A stretch of 8,043 nucleotides of DNA from an uncultured Erysipelotrichaceae bacterium. GTDB lineage: Bacteria > Bacillota_I > Bacilli_A > RFN20 > CAG-826. Of this stretch, positions 1-6,753 are shown one piece after another (within the stretch, counting starts at the first letter, position 1; each line of letters opens with the position of its first letter). Below the pieces are notes generated by a model. That model saw only the letters and a list, made by a program, of their open reading frames with translations. It did not search any database and was not told the origin of the DNA. Location: contig ONWJ01000167.1 of assembly GCA_900321535.1 (NCBI GenBank), positions 1 through 8,043 of the forward strand, read 5' to 3'. The position numbers were made by a program, and so were the translations under genes.

Positions 1-2144
1 ACGGTGAAGGCGCTACTAGTAAGCGTGCCGGTTTCAGATTCCGCGCCGCTCCAGCCAGAGAAGTAATAGGTTCCTTGCTGGTTGAAGCCGTACCATTCAT
101 GCCACCAGACTTTGTCAAAGCCGATGTTACCGATATTGCCGGATAGGGTCCAGCCATCAAGGCTTCCTGTCTCGAAATCGCCGTTATAGACCTGATAGGG
201 GTCTTCTTCGCCAAGAACTACTCCACCAATGAGAATGTTCTCGGCTTGGTATGCGTTCGATGGCAGGGCGCCTTCGGACTCGTAATAGGTGATGAAGCTA
301 TCGACTGCGATGAGACCCCAGTTATTTACCGCGTTATCCACGACTTCGAGATAGACTTCTTTGTCCATGAACTCCGAGATATCCGCGACATATTGGACCA
401 TGTTGAGGAGGTTTGATCCGCGATTGATCAACGCGGTGTCGATATCGTGGAAGTAAGCGTTGGAATAACGGGCCAATTCCGTGCCAGTATCCTTCTCTTT
501 CAGACTGATATAGCAAAGTCTTGGATCGCGTCCTCCGCCGAACAAGAAACTCATCTTGCCGATGCCGCCGACTTTGAAGGAAGAACTCCTTAAGGTTCCG
601 GTCTTGCTTTCATCGCTGACGCCGGTGAAGAGGTATTCGCCTTTCTTGTTGTAGGGGAAACCCTCATTCCACCAACCATTTTCAGAAGAGACATAGCCGA
701 TACGACCCTCATCGTTATTCCAGCTCGTCTCCCATCCGGTAAGGTCACCGGTTTCAAAAGATCCATTGAGAACTTGGCATTCGCCGGAAGGTTCAATCTC
801 AGGCGAGATCATCGAAATGGCCTGATAATGATCAACGGTGTAGAAGCCCGGTTTCTCCTCGTAATAAGTCTGAATGGAGTCCAACGTCATGCAGCCTAGA
901 TCATCGTCGCTAGAATTCATATCAACGGCTTCGACATACATCGATTTTCCTAAATATGGCCGCAAATCCGCCACATATTGGATCATGTTGAGGAGTTTCA
1001 TTCCGTTAGCGACAAACGGGAATTGGAAGTTCCAGTATTTCCTGTTGGAATAACGAGCGACTTCTTCCGCGCCGTTATCGCCAAGGACATAGAAGGACAA
1101 ATAGGTCAACGCATTGTTCGCGCAGCCACCAAGTTTGAAGCTTACATAACCTGATCCGCCGAGCTCGAATGTGCTCGAGCGCATTCTTCCCATTGCGGAT
1201 GGCTTGTAATGGCCATAATGGTATTCGCCATCGCGGTCATAGGTGATGTTTTCATTCCACCAAGTCTTCTCGTGGTTGACGCCTTCGTTGGAGAACGCTT
1301 GCCCTTCGACGACTTTCCAGCCGGCTAAAGAACCGGTTTCAAAATCACCGTTTTTGATCTCATATTGACTTGGCGCTTCCACATCATCGATATAATCGTG
1401 GGCTTTGACGTAATATTCGCCTTCATCTTGGGCGTCTTCTCCGCCGATGCGGATATCATCGACGGCGAGATAGCCGTAGTAGACATCTTTATCGTTATCG
1501 ACGATGCGGATATACATCTCCTCGCCGAGATAGTCATAGAGATCCACGCTATATTCGATGAAGTTTTCGGTGTTGTAGACGCCGTTTTTGTATTTATTGA
1601 CATCAACGTACTCTTCGGTGTGTTCCCAGAAGTATTCGTTGGTGACCCTAGCGACAAGCTTTTCGTCTTTCGCGGAATAGATACCGACATAGCAGATTTC
1701 GGTATCAAGTTTGTAATCCGCATTGGTGCCTTTGCCACGGGTCAAAGCCCCGCCGGCAAGTTTCATGGTGATGAAACCTGAACCCGTGAGACGGAAATGT
1801 TCAGAACGGATGGCCCCGGTTCTGCCATGGGCATAGGAACCATCGAATCCTTTGCCGGTAAGATACCAATTTCCGGTTTGATTAATTGGAATCTCTTGGT
1901 GCTTGGGGTCGTTAGAATAAGAGAATGAGGCGACGGAACTGACGGCGTCATCATCAAATGCGTCGCCATATTCGACGGTCCAGCCATCAAGATTGCTGGA
2001 TTCAAAGCCTCCGTTGGCTAGACCAAGGGGAAGCGCCTCTTCCGCGGCTGGTTTTGCATTGGCGTTTACAGGTAACGCGCAAGAAGAAAGCAAAGCCGTA
2101 AGAGAAAGAGTCAATAAGAGATGTTTGTTAACAAAGTGTTTCAT
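1..2144 (-). CDS. Repeat-built surface lipoprotein, probable carbohydrate-binding (3' end missing)
   Basis: I translated this frame by hand from 2144 to the window edge: 714 uninterrupted codons, no stop. Residues 1-21 are a signal peptide (MKHFVNKHLLLTLSLTALL) ending in a lipobox L19-S20-S21-C22, so it is a predicted lipoprotein. Then come four copies of one module, starting at residues 44, 265, 460 and 654, the last cut by the window. Each begins N-G-x-F-E-[TS]-[GS]-x-L-x-G-W; later landmarks are W-W-x-E (copies 2-4), G-x-[ILM]-[RT]-S-x-x-F, A-R-x-[ST]-N-x-x-[YF], Q-Y-V-A-D (E-Y-S-V-D in copy 1), and a closing acidic D-[DS]-[IF]. The aromatic-rich, beta-strand-like pattern suggests a galactose-binding-type beta-sandwich; that is inference. 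From memory, similar modules precede GH32 catalytic domains in multi-domain fructanases of Bacillota, so a second GH32 module may lie beyond the left edge. No catalytic motif is visible within the window. Alternatively it is a non-catalytic glycan-capture protein. Confidence 0.85.
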   Translation of the reverse strand, partial: MKHFVNKHLLLTLSLTALLSSCALPVNANAKPAAEEALPLGLANGGFESSNLDGWTVEYGDAFDDDAVSSVASFSYSNDPKHQEIPINQTGNWYLTGKGFDGSYAHGRTGAIRSEHFRLTGSGFITMKLAGGALTRGKGTNADYKLDTEICYVGIYSAKDEKLVARVTNEYFWEHTEEYVDVNKYKNGVYNTENFIEYSVDLYDYLGEEMYIRIVDNDKDVYYGYLAVDDIRIGGEDAQDEGEYYVKAHDYIDDVEAPSQYEIKNGDFETGSLAGWKVVEGQAFSNEGVNHEKTWWNENITYDRDGEYHYGHYKPSAMGRMRSSTFELGGSGYVSFKLGGCANNALTYLSFYVLGDNGAEEVARYSNRKYWNFQFPFVANGMKLLNMIQYVADLRPYLGKSMYVEAVDMNSSDDDLGCMTLDSIQTYYEEKPGFYTVDHYQAISMISPEIEPSGECQVLNGSFETGDLTGWETSWNNDEGRIGYVSSENGWWNEGFPYNKKGEYLFTGVSDESKTGTLRSSSFKVGGIGKMSFLFGGGRDPRLCYISLKEKDTGTELARYSNAYFHDIDTALINRGSNLLNMVQYVADISEFMDKEVYLEVVDNAVNNWGLIAVDSFITYYESEGALPSNAYQAENILIGGVVLGEEDPYQVYNGDFETGSLDGWTLSGNIGNIGFDKVWWHEWYGFNQQGTYYFSGWSGAESETGTLTSSAFT
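3..185 (-). repeat. Module copy 4 of the repeat lipoprotein (truncated by the window)
   Basis: Residues 654-714, starting NGDFETGSLDGW, with the WWHE motif and GTLTSSAF. Only the first third of the module is present, so the protein continues past the left edge. Confidence 0.85.
186..767 (-). repeat. Module copy 3 of the repeat lipoprotein
   Basis: Residues 460-653 (194 residues), starting NGSFETGDLTGW. It contains WWNE, GTLRSSSFKVGGIG, ARYSNAYF, LLNMVQYVADI and VDSFITYYES. Confidence 0.85.
768..1352 (-). repeat. Module copy 2 of the repeat lipoprotein
   Basis: Residues 265-459 (195 residues), starting NGDFETGSLAGW. It contains WWNE, GRMRSSTFELGGSG, ARYSNRKYW, LLNMIQYVADL and LDSIQTYYEE. It is closest to copy 3, with a 30-base block (966-995) matching copy 3 (381-410) at 28 positions. 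Confidence 0.85.
1353..2015 (-). repeat. Module copy 1 of the repeat lipoprotein (divergent)
   Basis: Residues 44-264, starting NGGFESSNLDGW. It is about 26 residues longer than the other copies, with an insertion near TRGKGTNADYKLDTE between the central GG and the following strand, a longer acidic linker at its end, and no W-W-x-E motif. Confidence 0.8.
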
Positions 2145-2146
2145 GC

Positions 2147-4843
2147 TCATTCTCCTAAATTGCCGGTATTGCCATAGTAGCTTGGCGTGGTTTTATCGTA
2201 ATAGACACTGCCGATGGAGCGGATGGTGAGGTCCTTGACCATCATGCCCGAATTCTCATCGAAGAAGCGTAGGTAATCGGAATTACCGTATTTTGGATAA
2301 ATCCTGGTTGTGATGGTTGCTTTGCCATCGATATAAACCTCAAGGCAAGAACGGTCCATGAGGATGGTCAACTCGTTCTCATTAGAATCAGTGAAATAGG
2401 TTCTGGTGTCACCACGGTCCACATAAGTGAGGGTGGTGGAACGGAGTCGATCAACGAAATAGCCGTTGTTTCTGCGGGTGATCGCCGTGCGTTCGGTTTG
2501 TCCGTTGACTTCGTTTTTGTTGTAACGGACGTAGAGGCCGCCTTTATATTCGCCAGCAGTTGGCTGATAGCTGACTTTCGCTTTGATTTCTAAGGTATCT
2601 CCGCGGATATCGGCAATTGCGTTATTGACTTCCTCGATTGGAAGAGGATCGCCATGATATTCGTAGAGCATATCGCCATAAGCGGAAGAGAGTTCTTGAA
2701 TTGGCTCACGGAGGACAGTTTTGCCATCTTGATCGAGATGAATCTCTACTGGCATGGCGACGGAGTGCGCCCAGCCGGACCAAATGTTTTGCTCGGTGCC
2801 GGCGGATTTGCCTTGGGCAAGAGCGATGATGATGGTTCTTCCATCTTCATAACGCGTCTTTCCGTTTGCAATATCTTCTTCGGTGCGATAGCAGAATCCG
2901 GTTTGGCCGGTATAGATGCCGGCGCCTAAATCAAATAATTGAGGCTCGTCGTTATCGGGGATGAAGCGGCAGGTGTTCTTATCGAAATTGCCAATCCAAT
3001 AGAGGCAATCGACGACATATCCATCGACGTTATATTGAGGGCAATCAAAGAGAATCCATTTACGGATGGAGCCATCTTTGGAGGAAATCGGGAACATGAC
3101 TACGCATTCCCAATGGGCGCCTTGGATTGGGTAACGGTCAAATGGGCATTCATAGAGATAGCCGTGATGCGTCCAATCTCTCATATCGGGAGAGGTGTAA
3201 ACGTTCGCGCTTCCTCCTCTTCCTGGGATGGAAGTGGAGACGAGCATGTAATAAAGCCCATCATCATACCAGACGAATGGATCGCGGAATTGCTCGCGCT
3301 CACCCATGGAATCGTCAGCGGGTTGAGTCAAGGTAACTCTATCTTCAACAACCCAATCGGTGAGATAGGGGTCATTTGGATCGACACAGTGGGCATAAGC
3401 GACGTTTTGGCCAGTCCAAGTAGATTGGTTGGTGCCGGCGGTGATGATAAGCCATGGGGTGCCATCAGGACCGATGACCGAGCCACCCGTCCAAACGCCT
3501 TCTGGGCATACTCCTGGCGTCGGGACGACCGCGTCTTTGACGCTGACCCAATGGATCATGTCTGGGGACGCTAAATGGGCCCAGCGGATTTGTGACCAAT
3601 ATGGTCCGATGGGGTTATGCTGATAGAAGAGGTGGTACATGCCTTTGTAATAGATTGGGGCATGGGGTTCGTTCATCCAAACCGCGCTTGGGATGCCATG
3701 ATAGATAGTGCGGTAACGGTCGCCTTCATATTGGGCGCGGTCTTCTTGGACTTCCTCGAAGGGGAGGCCAGGATGCAAACTGTTCTTTTGACCTTTTTCG
3801 TATTCCAAGCGGACTTGTTTTGGCGTTAATGACTCATTGTAAATTTTCAAATTATCCAGCAAACCCGCGGGCAATTGTCTGTTGCAGCCGAATTCATACA
3901 TCGGTGCGCAGTAATGACCCATATAGAGATCTTCATAGCTGGTGATGATACGGGAATTGATGAGTTCTGGGAGATAGGCTTCATAACTGGCTACCCCGTT
4001 ATAGAACAAGGCAATGTAGCCGGTTTCGCCGTCAAACGTCGCGGCGATGTGATTCCATTGGTAAAGCTCAAGGCTATGAAGAGGGTCATAGACGCCTTTG
4101 AAGGTATCTTCATCGGTATCTTCGTTATGCAGACATAACTGCAAGCCCCATTTGCCAAGTCTTCCATAGCCAAAGGTGAATCCTTCGCCCATTTCCATGT
4201 TCCCTTGATTGAGCAAGGAACTTAATCTTGGGTGACCTCTTGCAATGGAACTATCATCATAGTTGACGAGGTTTTCAAAGCCTCTTGGGGCAATCCAAGC
4301 GGAAACGGTAAGCTTTTTGGTTGGAATCATGACATCACGGAAGATCATTTTCGTTGAATGTCCATCCAAATACAGTGATTTGCCTTCTGGGCCGACGCCT
4401 TGTTTGAACAATGGGTCACTTGGCGCTTTGAAAATGCGATCCGCGTTGGATTCGTTGAACAAATATTCGATTTTGTACGATTTGTCGTTATAAGCGTTTT
4501 TGATGTAAGGGCCATCATGAGTATCGAAATCGAAATCGACGATGGCTTTGGGCTCATCATCTGGCAAGGAAGTGTCTTCAGACTGCGATGTAATAACGGG
4601 CCTACTTTCCGTTGTGGCTTCCGAAGTGGTTGAAGGTTTGGATTCCGATGAGGCTTCTGATGTGGTGACCGATTGCGCAGGGATTGAAGTGGTTGCCTCA
4701 CTATCGCTGGTTACTTGTGCAGAAGAAGTGGTGCTCGTTTGGGATTCAGCTTGGCTTGATTGCTGGGTCGGCGTAGGAGAACAACCGCAAGAAGCTAAAC
4801 TGAAGCTGATTGCAATTGCGGCGATACGTGTACTTGTTTTCAT
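2147..4843 (-). CDS. Surface lipoprotein fructan hydrolase: LamG-like domain + glycoside hydrolase family 32
   Basis: A predicted membrane-anchored enzyme of 898 residues cleaving beta-fructosyl linkages (levanase, inulinase or invertase class) outside the cell. Residues 1-18 are a short signal peptide ending in a lipobox, L16-A17-S18-C19. Residues ~22-95 form a Ser/Thr/Gln/Glu tether. Residues ~98-351 are a LamG/concanavalin-like domain: KLTVSAWIAPR (177-187), WNHIAATFDGETGYIALFYNGV (263-284, described by its ends WNH and NGV), and GLLDNLKIYNESLT (327-340). The GH32 five-bladed propeller runs ~380-710. The RDP motif is intact (D521, transition-state stabiliser), as is the W-E-C acid/base motif (E579). 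The nucleophile motif, usually WMNDPNG, reads WMNEPHAP, with Glu392 where Asp is expected. The GH32 C-terminal beta-sandwich covers ~725-885, with ILMDRSCLEVYIDG (827-840) diagnostic. The protein is longer than single-module invertases because of the tether and LamG unit. It is coupled to the permease upstream and followed two bases later by another lipoprotein gene. Family membership is firm; substrate and even full activity are open given E392. Confidence 0.95.
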   Translation of the reverse strand: MKTSTRIAAIAISFSLASCGCSPTPTQQSSQAESQTSTTSSAQVTSDSEATTSIPAQSVTTSEASSESKPSTTSEATTESRPVITSQSEDTSLPDDEPKAIVDFDFDTHDGPYIKNAYNDKSYKIEYLFNESNADRIFKAPSDPLFKQGVGPEGKSLYLDGHSTKMIFRDVMIPTKKLTVSAWIAPRGFENLVNYDDSSIARGHPRLSSLLNQGNMEMGEGFTFGYGRLGKWGLQLCLHNEDTDEDTFKGVYDPLHSLELYQWNHIAATFDGETGYIALFYNGVASYEAYLPELINSRIITSYEDLYMGHYCAPMYEFGCNRQLPAGLLDNLKIYNESLTPKQVRLEYEKGQKNSLHPGLPFEEVQEDRAQYEGDRYRTIYHGIPSAVWMNEPHAPIYYKGMYHLFYQHNPIGPYWSQIRWAHLASPDMIHWVSVKDAVVPTPGVCPEGVWTGGSVIGPDGTPWLIITAGTNQSTWTGQNVAYAHCVDPNDPYLTDWVVEDRVTLTQPADDSMGEREQFRDPFVWYDDGLYYMLVSTSIPGRGGSANVYTSPDMRDWTHHGYLYECPFDRYPIQGAHWECVVMFPISSKDGSIRKWILFDCPQYNVDGYVVDCLYWIGNFDKNTCRFIPDNDEPQLFDLGAGIYTGQTGFCYRTEEDIANGKTRYEDGRTIIIALAQGKSAGTEQNIWSGWAHSVAMPVEIHLDQDGKTVLREPIQELSSAYGDMLYEYHGDPLPIEEVNNAIADIRGDTLEIKAKVSYQPTAGEYKGGLYVRYNKNEVNGQTERTAITRRNNGYFVDRLRSTTLTYVDRGDTRTYFTDSNENELTILMDRSCLEVYIDGKATITTRIYPKYGNSDYLRFFDENSGMMVKDLTIRSIGSVYYDKTTPSYYGNTGNLGE
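2151..2156 (-). promoter_or_regulatory. Ribosome-binding site of the repeat lipoprotein gene
   Basis: AGGAGA on the minus strand, inside the last codons of the GH32 gene. Two in-frame ATGs follow, at 2150 (overlapping the GH32 stop as ATGA) and at 2144. The AGGAG core ends one base before the first but 7 bases before the second, so 2144 is preferred. Confidence 0.75.
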
Positions 4844-5754
4844 ATTTTAAGACCTCCTGCACCGAATCCTTTGACGATGTATTTCTGGGCTGCGATATAG
4901 ATGATGAAGATAGGAATAGATGTGACGACAAGCGAGGCCATGACCTGACCGGTCTCGATACCTTTTTTGGCTTGGATGGTGGTCAAGGCCGCTTGGATTG
5001 GGAACATGTTCTCATCGGTCAAGACCATGGTTGGCCAAAGGTAGTCGTTCCACACGCCGATGAAGCAGAAGACTGCGACGGTGGCAAGGATTGGCTTCGA
5101 TAAAGGCAAGATGACTTTAAAGAAGACCTGAATCGTGTTGGCTCCATCCATTCTGGCCGCTTCTTCAAAGGATGCGGGAATTGAGGAGAAGAACTGGATG
5201 AAGAGGAAGATGTTGAAGATGGAAATCGAAGCGGGGAAGATGATTGCTAAGACCGAGAACCCTTCTTGCATTCCCAACATGGTTTTGCAAATCGAATAAA
5301 GCGGGATGATTGAGGTTTCAACTGGAACGACAATTAAGAAGATAATGATGTAATTGAAGAAGGATTTGCCGGGGAATTTGAGTTTTGCGATGGCATAAGC
5401 CGCCAAACCGTTGACCAAAATATTGAGCACGATGACAACGGCGGCATAGATGATGCTGTTAAGGGCGAATCTTCCGACGTTATAGCCATTAAATATAACG
5501 GCGTAGTTGTTGAAGATGTTGTTAATATGAGCGAAATCTGGAAGGAACATCATGATGGTTCCGGCATGATTTGCAATGGTTTCCTCGTTTTTGGTCGAGG
5601 CGGCGAGCATATAAAGGATGGGGAAGAGGAAGACCAAGGAGATGACGATGCCAGCAATGTAATAGATGATTTTGCCGTAGATGTTCTTCTTGGGCTTTCT
5701 AACGATCGCGACATTTTGATCTTGGATCAGTTCACGTACGTTTCTGTCGTTCAT
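4840..5754 (-). CDS. CUT1 ABC sugar permease, MalG/UgpE type
   Basis: The partner membrane subunit of the importer, 304 residues from MNDRNVRELIQ. After a ~28-residue cytoplasmic tail, hydrophobic segments lie near residues 29-52, 98-123, 133-157, 166-189, 222-244 and 272-290, giving the six-helix layout usual for this family. The coupling loop is EEAARMDG at 197-204 with LP at 216-217, and the WNDYLWP segment (235-241) and the C-terminal KGFGAGGLK are typical of MalG/UgpE-type subunits, which end with a short GxxxGxxK-like tail. A longer in-frame start at 5859 is rejected: the ribosome-binding site precedes 5754 and the extra 35 residues look like antisense or out-of-frame noise. The TGA stop overlaps the ATG of the GH32 gene by four bases (ATGA, 4840-4843). 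No ATPase gene follows, so the pair must use a subunit encoded elsewhere, as known for MsmK-type shared ATPases. Confidence 0.95.
   Translation of the reverse strand: MNDRNVRELIQDQNVAIVRKPKKNIYGKIIYYIAGIVISLVFLFPILYMLAASTKNEETIANHAGTIMMFLPDFAHINNIFNNYAVIFNGYNVGRFALNSIIYAAVVIVLNILVNGLAAYAIAKLKFPGKSFFNYIIIFLIVVPVETSIIPLYSICKTMLGMQEGFSVLAIIFPASISIFNIFLFIQFFSSIPASFEEAARMDGANTIQVFFKVILPLSKPILATVAVFCFIGVWNDYLWPTMVLTDENMFPIQAALTTIQAKKGIETGQVMASLVVTSIPIFIIYIAAQKYIVKGFGAGGLKI
4853..4858 (-). promoter_or_regulatory. Ribosome-binding site of the GH32 gene
   Basis: AGGAGG on the minus strand, 9 bases before the ATG at 4843 and inside the final codons of permease 2. Together with the ATGA stop/start overlap it supports the 4843 start and translational coupling to the permease. 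Confidence 0.85.
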
Positions 5755-6728
5755 TATTTTCTCCCTCCTAACAATTTGCGTTGTAGCAAGGTGATGGCCC
5801 CGATGAAGATGGTCATTAGTAGGGCGATGGCGGACGAATAGCCTACATGGTGATACCAATAGCCTTGGTGATACATGTAGTAGCTAAGCGTCACCGAGTT
5901 CTCTTGATAGCCCACCATCAAGTAGGGTTGCACCATGATGCGGCAAGCACCGATGAAGACGGTGATGAGGACATAAAGCATGGTTGGACGAAGGCCGGGC
6001 AATGTTACCTTTAAGAAGCGATGCCAGGCATTGCAGCCATCCATCCTTGCCGCTTCATAGAGATCTTTCTTGATGCCTGTTAAAGCGGAAAGGAAGATTA
6101 ACATTTGGAATCCGCATCCTTGCCACGCGGAGATGAGGACAATGGTCACCATCGTGGTGGAAGGCGTATTGATGAAATCCTGAGGCGGGAGCCCGAACAA
6201 CCCAAGAATGGAGTTGATCATGCTATCTTTCGATGGAGCAAGAAGCACTAACCATAAGTAGGATGTGACCGCTAACGAAATGACGATTGGAGTGAAGAAG
6301 CAGACTTTGAAGAACCCGCTTCCTTTGGCTTTGACGTTGCAGAATAACGCTAATCCAAGGGCCAATAGAATTTGTAGTGGAACAACCAAAACGACGAAGA
6401 TCGCGGTGTTACCGATTGCGTGGGCGAGCATGCCACCAGAAGCGATCTCCTCAAATGCGGTCTGGAAGTTCTGCCAGCCGACAAAACGGACGCGGTTAGG
6501 CTTGAAGAAGTCGTAGTTGGTGAAGGAATAACCTAGCGAATAAATAATCGGAAGGACGATGAAGAAGAAGGCCAAGGCACAGGCCGGAAGGAGCAACAAA
6601 AACGCGGTCAAAGTTTGACGGGAATGATATTTGACTTTGTTTTTCTTCGATCGGATGACGTCGATAATCACGACCAATCCAAAGATGACGAAGAAAACGG
6701 CTAATATGATGACAGCGGACTGTACCAT
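5754..6728 (-). CDS. CUT1 ABC sugar permease, MalF/UgpA type
   Basis: One of the two membrane subunits that form the sugar channel, 324 residues. The inner-membrane coupling loop is clear: EAARMDG at residues 225-231 followed by LP at 243-244, the EAA motif that contacts the ATPase. Hydrophobic segments lie near residues 4-25, 40-66, 105-130, 140-164, 192-216, 250-272 and 298-316. The first (4-25) is additional to the core that starts at the TAFLLLLPA segment; a basic stretch RSKKNKVK (26-33) separates them. A glycine-tryptophan signature after the first core helix (FVGWQNF, 82-88) is typical of the MalF/UgpA side. The start at 6728 is supported by the AGGAGG site 8 bases upstream. The TAA stop (5754-5756) overlaps the next ATG by one base (TAATG), so translation of the two permeases is probably coupled. 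Family assignment is firm; the transported sugar is inferred from context. Confidence 0.95.
   Translation of the reverse strand: MVQSAVIILAVFFVIFGLVVIIDVIRSKKNKVKYHSRQTLTAFLLLLPACALAFFFIVLPIIYSLGYSFTNYDFFKPNRVRFVGWQNFQTAFEEIASGGMLAHAIGNTAIFVVLVVPLQILLALGLALFCNVKAKGSGFFKVCFFTPIVISLAVTSYLWLVLLAPSKDSMINSILGLFGLPPQDFINTPSTTMVTIVLISAWQGCGFQMLIFLSALTGIKKDLYEAARMDGCNAWHRFLKVTLPGLRPTMLYVLITVFIGACRIMVQPYLMVGYQENSVTLSYYMYHQGYWYHHVGYSSAIALLMTIFIGAITLLQRKLLGGRK
5764..5769 (-). promoter_or_regulatory. Ribosome-binding site of permease 2
   Basis: AGGAGG on the minus strand, 9 bases before the ATG at 5754 and inside the last codons of permease 1. It decides the start of permease 2 at 5754, against an in-frame ATG at 5859 that would add 35 non-membrane residues overlapping permease 1 by 106 bases. 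Confidence 0.85.
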
Positions 6729-6736
6729 GCTGCACT

Positions 6737-6742
6737 CCTCCT
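6737..6742 (-). promoter_or_regulatory. Ribosome-binding site of permease 1
   Basis: AGGAGG on the minus strand lies 8 bases before the ATG at 6728. It sits in the only real intergenic gap of the window (25 bases after the binding-protein stop) and fixes the start of the first permease. Confidence 0.85.
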
Positions 6743-6753
6743 AAACGTGAGAA

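Noticed and set aside
1325..1738. Minus-strand open frame of 137 codons within the repeat lipoprotein
   Set aside because: It is out of frame with the continuous 714-codon frame, whose repeats and lipobox make it the real gene; the product is low-complexity Ser/Thr/Lys/Ile.
1365..1781. Plus-strand open frame of 138 codons encoding a very hydrophobic Ile/Phe/Val-rich product
   Set aside because: The hydrophobicity is the complement of the Asp/Tyr/Asn-rich codons of module copy 1 on the other strand; no ribosome-binding site precedes it.
1..2144. Mycoplasma-type code with UGA as tryptophan, considered because the lineage might be Mollicutes-like
   Set aside because: UGA occurs exactly at the ends of permease 2 and the GH32 gene, each placed against a new start with its own ribosome-binding site, and Trp residues checked are TGG.
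2145..2150. Start of the repeat lipoprotein at 2150 (ATGA overlap with the GH32 stop)
   Set aside because: The ribosome-binding core would be only one base from this ATG; the ATG at 2144 has a 7-base spacer. The difference is two residues.
2939..3574. Plus-strand open frame of 211 codons opposite the GH32 propeller
   Set aside because: It is a shadow of the conserved GH32 frame, has no ribosome-binding site, and its product shows no recognisable fold.
4345..4850. Open frames on both strands over the Ser/Thr tether of the GH32 gene
   Set aside because: They arise from the biased, stop-poor codons of the tether and have no conserved features.
5755..5859. Longer start for permease 2 at 5859, adding 35 residues
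   Set aside because: It would overlap permease 1 by 106 bases, the extra residues are His/Arg-rich and unlike a permease N-terminus, and a clear AGGAGG lies 9 bases before the ATG at 5754.
6729..6753. Promoter or terminator in the gap between the binding protein and permease 1
   Set aside because: The 25 bases hold only a ribosome-binding site; no inverted repeat with a U-tract and no spaced promoter boxes are visible.
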